From positions 1-45,684 of the forward strand of contig JAJDUB010000027.1 in NCBI GenBank assembly GCA_022826885.1: 45,684 bases of DNA. Reading direction: 5' to 3'. This document shows positions 1 to 8,930 of this stretch, in pieces (the stretch's first letter is position 1; every line of letters begins with the position of its first letter). The DNA comes from Gammaproteobacteria bacterium (lineage in GTDB: Bacteria > Pseudomonadota > Gammaproteobacteria > Eutrophobiales > Eutrophobiaceae). The position numbers and the translations under genes are program-made. The notes under the pieces were generated by a model that saw nothing but the letters and a program-made list of their open reading frames with translations, did no database searches and was not told where the DNA came from.

Positions 1-15
1 CCAAAATCCCCCACT

Positions 16-525
16 TTAATCTGTTTTGTTTATTTTTCCCTTTTTTTTATTTTTGTGTGCTTTGGGCCCCCTGACCCCATCTCCCGTAGCGGCTTCGGGA
101 CGCAACTGTTGCGCAGCCCGGTCCAGCACACCGTTGATGTATTTATAGGAATCCTCTGCCCCGAACATGCGCGCCAGTTCCACCGCTTCATTCAACACCA
201 CGCGCAGCGGCAATGCCGGCTGGTGCATGAGTTCATACATACCCAGGTGCAGCACGGCCCCGGTGACCGGGTCCAGTTCATTCAGGGGCCGATCCAGGAA
301 AGGGGCCAATGCGTCCCGGATCTCTTCTGAATTAGTGGAGATTCCGGACAGGATTTCCCGAAAATAGTCCCCGTCGGCCTTTTTAAGTTCCTTTCTTTCA
401 CGTTCAAACTCGGTGATGATCCCGGTCATCGGACGCTCAGTCAGAAACCACTGGTACAGTGCCTGTACGGCAGAGCGCCTCGCCCGCACCCGCGCCCCGG
501 ATGAAATGTGTGCAGCGGCTACCAT
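16..525 (-). CDS. nusB: Transcription antitermination protein NusB
   Basis: 169 aa. NusB binds boxA RNA with ribosomal protein S10 (NusE) and helps antitermination of rRNA operons. The all-helical NusB fold is recognisable: an N-terminal helix with RRSAVQALYQWF, the central DYFREILSGI segment, and the conserved C-terminal part with LPLRVVLNEAVELARMFG and YINGVLDRAAQQLRP. The last ~18 residues (GPKAHKNKKKGKINKTD) are a lysine-rich tail longer than in the usual family member and encoded by a T-rich stretch. The ATG lies 15 bases after the ribD stop, so it is probably cotranscribed with nrdR and ribD. The gene ends 15 bases from the window edge, so what follows (often thiL) cannot be seen. Confidence 0.95.
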   Translation of the reverse strand: MVAAAHISSGARVRARRSAVQALYQWFLTERPMTGIITEFERERKELKKADGDYFREILSGISTNSEEIRDALAPFLDRPLNELDPVTGAVLHLGMYELMHQPALPLRVVLNEAVELARMFGAEDSYKYINGVLDRAAQQLRPEAATGDGVRGPKAHKNKKKGKINKTD

Positions 526-540
526 CTGCGTTAACCGGCG

Positions 541-1638
541 TCACCTGCGGATTTTATAAACAAACTTCCAGTCCTCATCAAAGCGGCGGGAATCCACCAG
601 TTCCAGTTCATGGCGTTCATCCATGGAGGTGATGGCGGGCAGTTCCATCATATCGGCGGCAGCGCCGCCCAGTATGACCGGCGCCTGGTACACCACCAGT
701 TCATCGATCAGGCCGTGGCGCAGCATGCTCCCGGTCAATTTAGCGCCCGCCTCCAGCAACAGGTCGTTCACTTCGTAAGTCAGCGCCAGTTCTCTCAACA
801 CGCTATCCAGGAAATCCCGCTCATCACCATCGACGAAACGCACGCAGGCCCCGGCGCGTTCCAGGCCCTCATGGAGCAGTTTATCCTCACTCCTGGTAAA
901 CAGGACAGTGCTCCCGTCCAGACCGAGCATTTGTGCCCCGGGTGGGAACCTCAACTCCCTGTCGAGCACTACTCTCAGGGGCTGCCTGCCGCCGGTGTCC
1001 ACATCACGCACGTTCAGGCGCGGGTCATCGGCCAGCACGGTGTTGATACCGGTCATGACGGCTGAGCTTGCCGCGCGCAACTCCTGCACGTCGCGCCGTG
1101 AAGCCGCGCCGGTAATCCACCGGCTTACCCCCCCGGCCAGCGCCGTCTTGCCGTCCAGGCTGATGGCGGATTTGGCCCGCACGTAAGGCCGCCCCCGCGT
1201 CATCCGGTAAAAGAAACCCTTGTTGAGTTCCGTTGCCGGTTGTTCCATCAGGCCGGTCTCGACCCTGATGCCGGCGCCCGTCAATGTTTTTATCCCGGCG
1301 CCCGACACCTGCGGATTCCGATCCTGCGCAGCGATCACGACCCGGCTGATACCTGCCCCGATGAGGGCTTCGGTACAGGGCGGCGTCCGCCCATGGTGGG
1401 AACAGGGTTCGAGCGTAACGTAAGCCGTCGCGCCGCGCAGGTCGCAGGAAGCATCACTCAGCGCGTTGATCTCGGCATGCGGCTCTCCGGCCCTGCGGTG
1501 CCAGCCGCTGCCCAGGAACTGCTCGTCCCTGGTTATGACACAACCGACCCGGGGGTTGGGGTGGGTGGTGAAACGGCCCCTGTCCGCCAGTTCCAGGGCG
1601 CGGGCCATGCATGAGGTGTCGGCTGCGGTCCAATTCAC
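541..1638 (-). CDS. ribD: Bifunctional riboflavin biosynthesis deaminase/reductase RibD
   Basis: 365 aa, the normal family length. It catalyses two successive steps of riboflavin synthesis: deamination of the diaminopyrimidine from GTP, then NADPH-dependent reduction of the ribose side chain. The N-terminal cytidine-deaminase-like domain shows the zinc site HAEINAL and PCSHHGRTPPC. The C-terminal RibD_C reductase domain starts near residue 145 (RPYVRAKSAISLDGKTAL). The start is GTG at 1638, one base after the nrdR stop. An ATG 10 codons further in (1608) is an alternative, but GTG gives an N-terminus closer to E. coli RibD. The usual neighbours ribE, ribBA and ribH are absent between this gene and nusB. 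Confidence 0.95.
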   Translation of the reverse strand: MNWTAADTSCMARALELADRGRFTTHPNPRVGCVITRDEQFLGSGWHRRAGEPHAEINALSDASCDLRGATAYVTLEPCSHHGRTPPCTEALIGAGISRVVIAAQDRNPQVSGAGIKTLTGAGIRVETGLMEQPATELNKGFFYRMTRGRPYVRAKSAISLDGKTALAGGVSRWITGAASRRDVQELRAASSAVMTGINTVLADDPRLNVRDVDTGGRQPLRVVLDRELRFPPGAQMLGLDGSTVLFTRSEDKLLHEGLERAGACVRFVDGDERDFLDSVLRELALTYEVNDLLLEAGAKLTGSMLRHGLIDELVVYQAPVILGGAAADMMELPAITSMDERHELELVDSRRFDEDWKFVYKIRR

Positions 1639-1639
1639 T

Positions 1640-2146
1640 TTAGTTATCAGGCTTGTTGAGCAGATCCAACTGGGATTTTTTCAACTCCGGGGGCATCTCT
1701 TCTTCCAGCTTCTCAATCTCATCCAGAAATGCCCTGACATCGGCAAAACTCTGGTAGACGGAAGCAAACCGGAGATAGGCCACCTGGTCGACGGCTTTCA
1801 ATTCTTCCATGACCCAATCTCCCACTTTTCTCGACTTTACTTCCCGGTCGCCCAGGGACCTCAGCTTGTGTTTGATACGGGCGATGGCTATCTCGACCCG
1901 TTCCATCGGGACCGGCCGTTTTTCCAGTGCGCGCTCAATGCCGGAACGCAGTTTGTCCTCGGTAAACTGTTCGCGCCGGCCGTCGGATTTGATAACCCTG
2001 GGATAATTGAATTCCGCCGCTTCATAGGTGGTGAAACGTTCCCTGCATTCCATGCATTCGCGCCGGCGCCTGACCAAGTCACCCTCGGCGGCCATCCTGG
2101 AGTCTATGACCCTGGTATCCTCGAATGAACAGAACGGGCAGCGCAT
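1640..2146 (-). CDS. nrdR: Transcriptional repressor NrdR
   Basis: 168 aa. NrdR is a nucleotide-sensing repressor of ribonucleotide reductase genes. The N-terminal zinc ribbon has two CxxC pairs (CPFC at residues 3-6 and CMEC about 28 residues later). It is followed by the ATP-cone domain with the typical RRREQF segment and the [14 protein letters not shown] motif near residue 130. The ATG lies 9 bases after the glyA stop, and ribD starts one base after its own stop, so glyA-nrdR-ribD-nusB reads as one transcription unit. glyA-nrdR-ribD is a common gammaproteobacterial arrangement. No NrdR box (needed upstream of nrd genes) is expected or seen here. Confidence 0.96.
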   Translation of the reverse strand: MRCPFCSFEDTRVIDSRMAAEGDLVRRRRECMECRERFTTYEAAEFNYPRVIKSDGRREQFTEDKLRSGIERALEKRPVPMERVEIAIARIKHKLRSLGDREVKSRKVGDWVMEELKAVDQVAYLRFASVYQSFADVRAFLDEIEKLEEEMPPELKKSQLDLLNKPDN

Positions 2147-2155
2147 GTTTAATAT

Positions 2156-3409
2156 TCAGGCATACATCGGAAAACGCTTGCACAGGGCTTTTACTTCTTC
2201 CTTTATCTTCCCAATCAGCGTCTCATCCCCCATGTTGTCGATGATGTCACAAATCCAGGAAGCGACCTGTGAGGCCTCGGCCTTTCCGAAACCGCGCGTG
2301 GTGATCGACGGAGTGCCGATTCGAATACCGCTGGTAACGAAAGGCGACTGCGGATCGTTGGGCACCGCGTTTTTGTTCACGGTGATATTGGCCCGGTCCA
2401 GGGCTGCATCCAGGTCCTTGCCGGTGATGCCCTTGCTGATGAGGCTGACCAGGAACAGGTGGTTGTCGGTCCCGCCGGAAACGACCTCAACGCCACGCTG
2501 AATAAAGACTCCGGCCATTGCCCGCGCGTTCTCCATAACCTGTTGCTGGTACGCTTTGAACTCCGGTTCCATGGCTTCCTTGAAGGCAACGGCCTTGGCC
2601 GCAATCACGTGCATCAACGGCCCTCCCTGGTAGCATGGAAAAACGGTAAAATTCAGTTTCTTTTCAATATCCGGGTTGGCTTTTGCCAGGATCAGGCCAG
2701 ACCGGGGGCCGCGCAGGGTCTTGTGGGTCGTAGTCGTCGTCACGTCCGCGATGTTGACCGGGCTGGGATACAGCCCGGTGGCGATCAGGCCGGCCACGTG
2801 GGCCATGTCGGCCACCAGGTATGCGCCGACCTGGTCGGCGATCTCCCTGAATCGCTGCCAGTCCAGCCTGCGCGAGTACGCGGAGAAGCCTGTCATCACA
2901 AGTTTCGGCCTGTGTTCCAGGGCAAGCTGTTCCGCGGCGTCATAATCAATCTTGCCGGTTTCCGCATTCAGGCCGTACTGCACCGCGTTGTAAACTCTGC
3001 CGGAGACGTTGACCGAGGCGCCATGGGTCAGGTGGCCGCCGTGGGCAAGGCTCATTCCCATGATGGTGTCTCCCGGTTGGCACAGCGCCAGGTAAACCGC
3101 GCCGTTGGCCTGGGAACCGGAATGGGGCTGGACATTGGCGTAATCCGCCCCGAACAACTCCTTCGCCCGGTCGATGGCGAGTTGTTCGACCACGTCGACA
3201 TATTCACAGCCGCCATAATAGCGTTTACCGGGATAGCCTTCGGCATACTTGTTGGTCAGCACCGAACCCTGCGCCTCCAGCACCCTGGGACTGGCGTTGT
3301 TTTCCGATGCTATCAGTTCAATGTGTTCTTCCTGCCTGGTCCTCTCCCCCTGCATGGCCCGGTAGAGTACGTCGTCGTACCCAGCGATTTTCATGTCTTT
3401 GTCAAACAT
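2156..3409 (-). CDS. glyA: Serine hydroxymethyltransferase GlyA
   Basis: 417 aa, the same length as E. coli GlyA. This PLP enzyme converts serine and tetrahydrofolate to glycine and 5,10-methylene-tetrahydrofolate, the main cellular source of one-carbon units. Visible motifs are ELIASEN near residue 30, the YYGGCEYVD segment, and the PLP-lysine site [15 protein letters not shown] around residue 229. The ATG at 3409 has a good upstream AAGGTGAGGT ribosome site. It is the first gene of the minus-strand unit running to nusB and diverges from the AAA+ ATPase gene over an 86-base AT-rich gap. No PurR-type operator was recognised in that gap. Confidence 0.98.
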   Translation of the reverse strand: MFDKDMKIAGYDDVLYRAMQGERTRQEEHIELIASENNASPRVLEAQGSVLTNKYAEGYPGKRYYGGCEYVDVVEQLAIDRAKELFGADYANVQPHSGSQANGAVYLALCQPGDTIMGMSLAHGGHLTHGASVNVSGRVYNAVQYGLNAETGKIDYDAAEQLALEHRPKLVMTGFSAYSRRLDWQRFREIADQVGAYLVADMAHVAGLIATGLYPSPVNIADVTTTTTHKTLRGPRSGLILAKANPDIEKKLNFTVFPCYQGGPLMHVIAAKAVAFKEAMEPEFKAYQQQVMENARAMAGVFIQRGVEVVSGGTDNHLFLVSLISKGITGKDLDAALDRANITVNKNAVPNDPQSPFVTSGIRIGTPSITTRGFGKAEASQVASWICDIIDNMGDETLIGKIKEEVKALCKRFPMYA

Positions 3410-3495
3410 ACCTCACCTTATAATTTTCACGTCAAAACGGTATTATAAAGCCCATATACGTATAATGGCAGGGTCGGCAGCAATATATTCAGACA

Positions 3496-4362
3496 ATGAC
3501 GAACAAGGATCAGCCGGTGTCGCGACTCACATCCCTGCTCAACCGGTTCAAATTCACCGCTCCTCACCCGGGACGGATTCAGGCTGCGCCGCTGATGCGC
3601 TGGCGCAGCAGGGGCGCCGCTTCCTGTCTGGAGCCAATCAGACATTCCAGGGAAATCAGGCTGGAAGACCTGCTTTGTATAGAAAGGCAGAAGACGGCGC
3701 TGCAATCGAACACCGAACAGTTCATCAACGATTACCCTGCCAACAATGTACTGTTGTGGGGCCCGCGGGGCACCGGTAAATCTTCACTGGTCAAGGCGGT
3801 ATTCAGTGAATACCGGGAGCAGGGACTGTGCCTGGTGGAAGTGACGCGGGACAACCTGACCGACCTGCATGATATCTGTGACGAATTAAGCCGCTTCACG
3901 GGCAAATTCATCATCTTCTGCGACGACCTGTCGTTTGACGTGAATGATCCCAGCTATAAGACCCTCAAGGTACTGCTGGACGGTTCGGTGAGCGACATTC
4001 CGGACAACATCCTCATCTACGCCACCTCCAACCGCCGTCACCTGCTTCCGGAATTCAGGTCGGAGAACCTGGAAGCCAGAAACATTGACGGTGAGATCCA
4101 CCATGGCGAATCCGTGGAAGAGAAGCTTTCCCTGTCGGAACGCTTCGGCATCTGGTTGTCGTTCCATCCGTTCAACCAGGAACAATACCTGCAGATTGCA
4201 TTCCACTGGCTGGAGCGAACCGGCGTAACCATCGGTGAACCCGGGCAGGTCAGGGAGGCTGCGCTGCAGTGGGCGCTGGAAAAAGGCACTCGCAGCGGCA
4301 GGAGCGCGGCGCAGTTTGCCCGCGACTGGGCCGGCAAGACGCTACTGTCCGAACAGCCATGA
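3496..4362 (+). CDS. DUF815-family AAA+ ATPase
   Basis: 288 aa. It belongs to the widespread DUF815 group of single-domain AAA+ ATPases, whose biological role is not established. Walker A is GPRGTGKSS at residues 89-97, and the Walker B-like FCDDLSFD has its acidic pair at residues 143-144. A sensor-1-like YATSNRRHLLP follows, and RSGRSAAQFARDW sits near the C-terminus. The ribosome binding site for the ATG is weak, so the exact start is uncertain, but residues 35-288 are clearly family sequence. The gene is monocistronic and diverges from glyA. Its stop is followed within 5 bases by a repeat element with terminal inverted repeats. Confidence 0.85.
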   Translation: MTNKDQPVSRLTSLLNRFKFTAPHPGRIQAAPLMRWRSRGAASCLEPIRHSREIRLEDLLCIERQKTALQSNTEQFINDYPANNVLLWGPRGTGKSSLVKAVFSEYREQGLCLVEVTRDNLTDLHDICDELSRFTGKFIIFCDDLSFDVNDPSYKTLKVLLDGSVSDIPDNILIYATSNRRHLLPEFRSENLEARNIDGEIHHGESVEEKLSLSERFGIWLSFHPFNQEQYLQIAFHWLERTGVTIGEPGQVREAALQWALEKGTRSGRSAAQFARDWAGKTLLSEQP

Positions 4363-4365
4363 TTT

Positions 4366-4520
4366 ATCCGCAGATGACGCAGATGAACGCAGATTATTTC
4401 TCGATTTATGACACGAATATTCCGGTTTATTTACCGTGTAGCTTCTTCATCACAAACAACTTTTTTCATCTGCGGTAATCTGCGTCATCTGCGGATTATT
4501 CATCTGCGTCATCTGCGGAT
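4366..4520. repeat. CGCAGATnA inverted-repeat element, copy A
   Basis: The left end (4366-~4396) reads ATCCGCAGATGACGCAGAT followed by further CGCAGAT units, a run of 9-10 base CGCAGATnA repeats. The right end (~4465-4496) carries the inverted version ending ATCTGCGGAT. About 65 bases of AT-rich sequence containing GATTTATGA lie between. One more inverted unit (4499-4520) follows directly. The same architecture in the same orientation occurs at 8797-8930. No open reading frame of note lies inside. It looks like a non-autonomous palindromic (REP- or MITE-like) element. The minus-strand csiV reading frame ends inside its right part. Confidence 0.85.
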
Positions 4521-5287
4521 ATTATTTTACTCACCTGGACGACCAACCCGAATAAGGGATGATCGAAATAGTTCAGGTTGTCCGGTCTTATCCTCCTGCT
4601 TTCCGTCAGCCTGACGTAGTCCGCCGGGAACCGCCTGTGCCCCGCGGCCTGTGCCGGCATTTCCAGGTCCGGTTGCTGCAGCGTGTCTGGAAAATAGGCA
4701 AAATCCACGTCCAGGTGCAGGAAACGGGACTTGCGCAAGCGGACGGTGCCGTCAAAAACCTTCACCGGCGGCGTATATTCCGGCTCTTCCCGTACCTCCC
4801 CCGGCTCCGGTTCGACCTCGAGCTGCTCTGCGGCTTTCCTCTCAAACCGGGTGTTGTCAAGGTGTACCGCTCTCACATTCCTCGCATCCAGTCCGGGCTG
4901 CTGCCAGGCAACATGGAGCAGAGGGCGGTATTCCCGGGATGATGCCAGTACCCGCCTGACGCCTGCCAGCCGGTATTCCTGCCCGGGCAGTACAACATAT
5001 GGCTTCAGGTCCTCAGCTTCCAGCGCACCAGGAGAATCGGCGGATACGGGATCGGCAGTTTCCATGATCAATCCGATGGTTTGATCGCGGGCGGGCAAAC
5101 CGGGGTTTTCGTACCACCACTCGCCGCCGGCATCCGGTTCGGTGTATTCGAACAGGACCAGTTCCACCCGGTACCAGTCTTCGGCGTGCGCCGGGACGGT
5201 GAATACCGCCAGTGCGCAATACAGGATGACAGTTGCGAACCCGGGACTTGCGGGCATGAAACACGGGGAAGTTGATCTGGTCGGCAT
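4496..5287 (-). CDS. csiV: CsiV-family peptidoglycan-binding periplasmic protein
   Basis: 263 aa. It starts with a signal-peptide-like segment: a hydrophobic stretch ATVILYCALAVFTVPAHA ending at AHA before EDWYRVELVLFEY, so the product is exported to the periplasm. The start YRVELVLFEY, a middle acidic low-complexity linker (EVEPEPGEVREEPEYTPP), and the C-terminal RRIRPDNLNYFDHPLFGLVVQV are characteristic of CsiV. In Vibrio cholerae CsiV supports PBP1A/LpoA peptidoglycan synthesis. Location next to mfd is typical. An internal ATG at 5254 is an alternative start. The last residues, SADDADE plus stop, are encoded by the CGCAGATGA repeat, so the natural C-terminus has been replaced or extended by element sequence. 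Confidence 0.85.
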   Translation of the reverse strand: MPTRSTSPCFMPASPGFATVILYCALAVFTVPAHAEDWYRVELVLFEYTEPDAGGEWWYENPGLPARDQTIGLIMETADPVSADSPGALEAEDLKPYVVLPGQEYRLAGVRRVLASSREYRPLLHVAWQQPGLDARNVRAVHLDNTRFERKAAEQLEVEPEPGEVREEPEYTPPVKVFDGTVRLRKSRFLHLDVDFAYFPDTLQQPDLEMPAQAAGHRRFPADYVRLTESRRIRPDNLNYFDHPLFGLVVQVSKIISADDADE

Positions 5288-5331
5288 CTGTCAATGTTTC
5301 TTTGTCGCAGATATGCGGTCATCGTAACAAA

Positions 5332-8300
5332 TCAGCCCAGATTGTCGAGGAACCCGTCGAGAAAGCTGAGACGCGCTTCGGCGCCTGCGAGTTCCTGGTT
5401 TATTCTGAGTTTGTTTCCCGCCTCGAGTTTATATATGCGGGGATTGGCCTGGAGCAGGCTTATCAGTTGTACCCTGTCGAAGTCCGCGTTTTCATCAAAA
5501 TGGACCCTGCCGCCCTTCTCTCCCAGGTCAATTTTCCGGATTCCCAGGGCACGCGTTCGTTGCTTGAGTTCCGCAATACGGAACAGGTTCCTGAGCGCAT
5601 CCGGCAACAGGCCGAACCGGTCTATACACTCTTCCTGCAGGTCCCATAACGCGCGCTCCTCTCCTGCGCCGGCTATTCGCTTGTACATGACCAGCCTGGC
5701 ATGCACGTCGGGCAGGTAGTCCGCCGGTATCAATGCAGGGACGTTCAAATCCACTTCAGTGCCGTGGTCCAGAGGGCGGTCCAGTTCCGGCTGGCGTCCG
5801 GCTTTCAGGGAAGCTACCGCCCGTTCCAGTAGATTCATGTACAGGCCGAACCCGATCTCCTGGATTTGTCCGCTTTGTTCATCACCCAGGATCTCGCCAA
5901 CCCCGCGGATTTCCATGTCGTGGGTCGCCAGGGTAAAACCCATTCCCAGTTCCTCAAGCGCTTCAATCGCCTCAAAGCGCTTTGCCGCGGTGTCGCTGAC
6001 GGCTCCCCGGCCAGGCTTGACCAGGTAGGCGTATGCGCGGTGGTGAGAGCGCCCGACCCGGCCGCGCAGCTGATACAGTTGGGCCAGGCCGAATTTGTCC
6101 GCACGGTTGATGATGATGGTGTTGGCGCTGGGCACGTCAATGCCGGTCTCGATGATGGTGGTGCAGACCAGAATGTTGAACCGGAGATGGTAGAAATCCA
6201 GCATCACCTGCTCGAGCTGCTTTTCCGGCATCTGCCCATGGGCTATGCGTAGCTTGGCTTCCGGCAACAGTTCGGCGACCTCAGCCGCGATCTTTTCTAT
6301 GCTGTTAATCTCGTTATGGACAAAATAGACCTGCCCGCCCCGTTTGATCTCACGCAACATCGCCTCGACAAGCCAGCTTTCATCCCATTCCCTGATAAAG
6401 ATTTTGATCGGCAAGCGTCTTGACGGCGGGGTGGCGATGATGGACAGGGACCGCAAATCCGACAGCGCCAGGTTGAGCGTGCGCGGGATCGGTGTGGCGG
6501 TGAGCGTCAATACATCCACCTGGGCGCGCAGGGACTTGAGTTTTTCCTTTTGCCGCACCCCGAAACGATGCTCCTCATCGATGACCACGAGACCCAGGTT
6601 GGCAAAGACAATGCCGTCCTGCAGCAATTTGTGCGTGCCGATGATGATATCGATGTTACCGTCGCGCAGGCCATCACAAATCCCGGCCTGGTGTTTCCCG
6701 GACACAAACCGGGACAATACTTCCAGTCGCACCGGCCAATCCGCAAAACGGTCCTTGAAATTCCGGTAATGCTGCTGGGCCAGCAGGGTGGTCGGCGCCA
6801 GCAGGGCCACCTGTTTATGGTTTTCCACCGCGACGAATGCCGCACGCATCGCCACCTCCGTCTTGCCGAACCCGGAATCGCCGCATATGAGCCGGTCCAT
6901 GGGGACTGGTGCGCCCATATCCTCAAGCACCCCGGCAATGGCCTCCGCCTGCCCCGGGGTTTCCTCGAACGGGAACTCCTGGGCAAACGCCTGGTAGGCA
7001 TTATTGTCGACACCGAATGCATGACCCTGCAATGCGGCCCTGCGGGCGTGCAGTTCCAATAATTCAGCCGCCACGTCATAAACTCTTTTCAGGGCCCTGT
7101 GTTTCGCCTTCAGCCAGTTGGCGCTGCCCAGACGGTGCAGCGGCGCATGCTCCGCATCCACACCGACGAAGCGGCTTACAAGGTCCAGCGCTGTTACCGG
7201 CACATACAACTTGTCGCCCTGGTCATATTCCAGGCAGATGAACTCGGCTTCGATTTCGTTCACCGTCAGCGTCAGTAAACCGCGGTAACGGCCCACCCCG
7301 TGTTCTTCGTGGACAACCGGTGCGCCGACGGACAACTCGGTCAGGTTGCTCACGACCGTATCAGTAAGTTGCCGGCGCTTTTTGCGCAGGCGCCGTTGTT
7401 GTGCCCGCTCGCCGAACAACTGGGTTTCGCTCAACAGGACGATATCCGGCCGTTCCAGCACTGCCCCCTGCTCCAGCGGCGCCACGGTCAATCCGAAACG
7501 CATGGTACGGGCCATGAAATCATCCCAGTCGCTGCAAAGGACCGGCCTGGTCTTTTCCCTGTTGAATAATTCCATGATCGTTTCCCTGCGGCCAACCGAC
7601 TCCGCCACGATCAGGACACGCCCGGCAAACTCCTCCATGAAGTGGCGGAATACGGCAAGCGGGTCCTGTGAACGCACATTGACGGGATACTTTTTCGGAT
7701 GGCCGGTGAAAAACCGGACAGTTCCGACCGCAGCGTCATCGATACCGGTATTGCCGGCATGAATCCGGCGGTGTACGGCCAGCATGTCGAATATCTCACC
7801 GGGCGGATAGAAAATCTCATCCGGCGCCAACAGGGGACGCTCGCGGTCGTGTTTTCCCTGCTCATAGCGGGTATCCGCCATTTCCCGGAATTTCAGCGCC
7901 GCATCGTACACGCCTTCATCCAGTATGACAGTCGGGTCTTCCGGGAAGTAATCATTCAGGCAGCCGGTACGGGTATAGAACAACGGGAGGTAGTATTCGA
8001 TGCCCGCCGGTGCGATTCCATTGCTGACGTCAGTGTAAATCGGGTTGCTGCCGGGGTTCCCACTGAACCTCAGACGCCAGTTACTGCGGAACAGGTCGAT
8101 TGCCGGCGCGGTCAGGGGGACTTCCCTGGCAGGCAGCACCCTGATTTCATCGGTTTGATCCAGGGACCTCTGGGTTTCTATATCGAAAATCCGGATACTG
8201 TCAATCTCGTTATCGAACAGGTCAATGCGGAACGGGACTGCGGAACCCATGGGATAGATATCGATGAGCGAACCCCTTACGGCCACGTCGCCATGCTCCA

Positions 8301-8784
8301 TGACCTGGGACACGGTACGGTAACCGTTACTGTCCAGTTCCTGTCTGAAGTCGTCCGTATCCAGGGTCTGCCCGGTGCGTAACAACAGGCTGTGCGCATG
8401 AAGATAATCCGCAGGCAGGAGGCGGTGCATAAAGGTGGATATCGGCACGACAAGTATGCCGGCGCGCAAGGTGTGCAGTTCCACCAGGGCAGCCAGGCGG
8501 TCGGAAACGATGTCCTGGTAGGGGGAAAACCGGTCATAAGGCAGGGTCTCCCAGTCCGGGAACAGCAGCAACCGCTGCCCGGACCGGGGCGGGTTGAAAA
8601 AAGCCAGTTCCTCCATGAGGCGGTGGGCGCCGGCCTGGTCGGCAGTGATGACCACGAACAGCGACCCGCTTTCCCTTGCGGCAGAAGTGATTGCCAGCGC
8701 CTTGCTGCATCCGGGCAGGCGCTCCCAGTTCACCCGCTGTCCCTTTGACGCGGGAACTTCGGGCTGCAGGGGACTTACAAGCAT
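5332..8784 (-). CDS. mfd: Transcription-repair coupling factor Mfd
   Basis: 1150 aa, full length (E. coli Mfd is 1148). Mfd displaces RNA polymerase stalled at DNA lesions and recruits UvrA. The order of domains is normal: a UvrB-homologous N-terminal part with FPDWETLPYDRFSPYQDI, the RNA-polymerase-interacting CarD-like domain near residue 490 (VGAPVVHEEHGVGRYRGL), then the RecG-like translocase. The translocase shows Walker A GDSGFGKTEVAMRAAF, DEEH box VIDEEHRFGVRQKEKL, LTLTATPIPRTL, and motif VI QLRGRVGRSHHRAYAYL. A TRCF C-terminal domain ends the protein. csiV follows 44 bases downstream. Copies A and B of the CGCAGATnA element flank the csiV-mfd pair. Confidence 0.98.
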   Translation of the reverse strand: MLVSPLQPEVPASKGQRVNWERLPGCSKALAITSAARESGSLFVVITADQAGAHRLMEELAFFNPPRSGQRLLLFPDWETLPYDRFSPYQDIVSDRLAALVELHTLRAGILVVPISTFMHRLLPADYLHAHSLLLRTGQTLDTDDFRQELDSNGYRTVSQVMEHGDVAVRGSLIDIYPMGSAVPFRIDLFDNEIDSIRIFDIETQRSLDQTDEIRVLPAREVPLTAPAIDLFRSNWRLRFSGNPGSNPIYTDVSNGIAPAGIEYYLPLFYTRTGCLNDYFPEDPTVILDEGVYDAALKFREMADTRYEQGKHDRERPLLAPDEIFYPPGEIFDMLAVHRRIHAGNTGIDDAAVGTVRFFTGHPKKYPVNVRSQDPLAVFRHFMEEFAGRVLIVAESVGRRETIMELFNREKTRPVLCSDWDDFMARTMRFGLTVAPLEQGAVLERPDIVLLSETQLFGERAQQRRLRKKRRQLTDTVVSNLTELSVGAPVVHEEHGVGRYRGLLTLTVNEIEAEFICLEYDQGDKLYVPVTALDLVSRFVGVDAEHAPLHRLGSANWLKAKHRALKRVYDVAAELLELHARRAALQGHAFGVDNNAYQAFAQEFPFEETPGQAEAIAGVLEDMGAPVPMDRLICGDSGFGKTEVAMRAAFVAVENHKQVALLAPTTLLAQQHYRNFKDRFADWPVRLEVLSRFVSGKHQAGICDGLRDGNIDIIIGTHKLLQDGIVFANLGLVVIDEEHRFGVRQKEKLKSLRAQVDVLTLTATPIPRTLNLALSDLRSLSIIATPPSRRLPIKIFIREWDESWLVEAMLREIKRGGQVYFVHNEINSIEKIAAEVAELLPEAKLRIAHGQMPEKQLEQVMLDFYHLRFNILVCTTIIETGIDVPSANTIIINRADKFGLAQLYQLRGRVGRSHHRAYAYLVKPGRGAVSDTAAKRFEAIEALEELGMGFTLATHDMEIRGVGEILGDEQSGQIQEIGFGLYMNLLERAVASLKAGRQPELDRPLDHGTEVDLNVPALIPADYLPDVHARLVMYKRIAGAGEERALWDLQEECIDRFGLLPDALRNLFRIAELKQRTRALGIRKIDLGEKGGRVHFDENADFDRVQLISLLQANPRIYKLEAGNKLRINQELAGAEARLSFLDGFLDNLG

Positions 8785-8796
8785 CGAGTGTGATCT

Positions 8797-8930
8797 ATCC
8801 GCAGATGACGCAGATTAACGCAGATTAATTTTTGATTTATGAACTACAAGGATCCGATTGAAATACTGCTAAATTCATCTGCGGTAATCTGCGTCATCTG
8901 CGGATAAATCATTTGCGTAATTTGCGGATT
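8797..8930. repeat. CGCAGATnA inverted-repeat element, copy B
   Basis: This has the same layout and orientation as the copy at 4366-4520. The left end at 8797 is ATCCGCAGATGACGCAGAT plus a further CGCAGAT unit. The inner part is AT-rich and again contains GATTTATGA. The inverted right end finishes ATCTGCGGAT at 8905, and a degenerate extra inverted unit (TTTGCGTAATTTGCGGAT) reaches about 8930. The inner segment is shorter than in copy A. It lies between lapA and mfd, and lapA is translated through the whole right arm. Confidence 0.85.

Noticed and set aside
28-57. T-rich run at the left edge as a terminator
   Set aside because: It lies within the coding end of nusB and on the wrong strand for it, without a preceding stem; it encodes the lysine-rich tail.
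1466-2128. 220-codon plus-strand frame over ribD and nrdR
   Set aside because: It lies antisense to two clear genes with complete catalytic and zinc motifs, and its translation shows no domain.
4366-8930. CGCAGATnA repeats as a CRISPR array
   Set aside because: Only two compound elements 4.3 kb apart, with internal inverted symmetry, no regular spacers and no cas genes.
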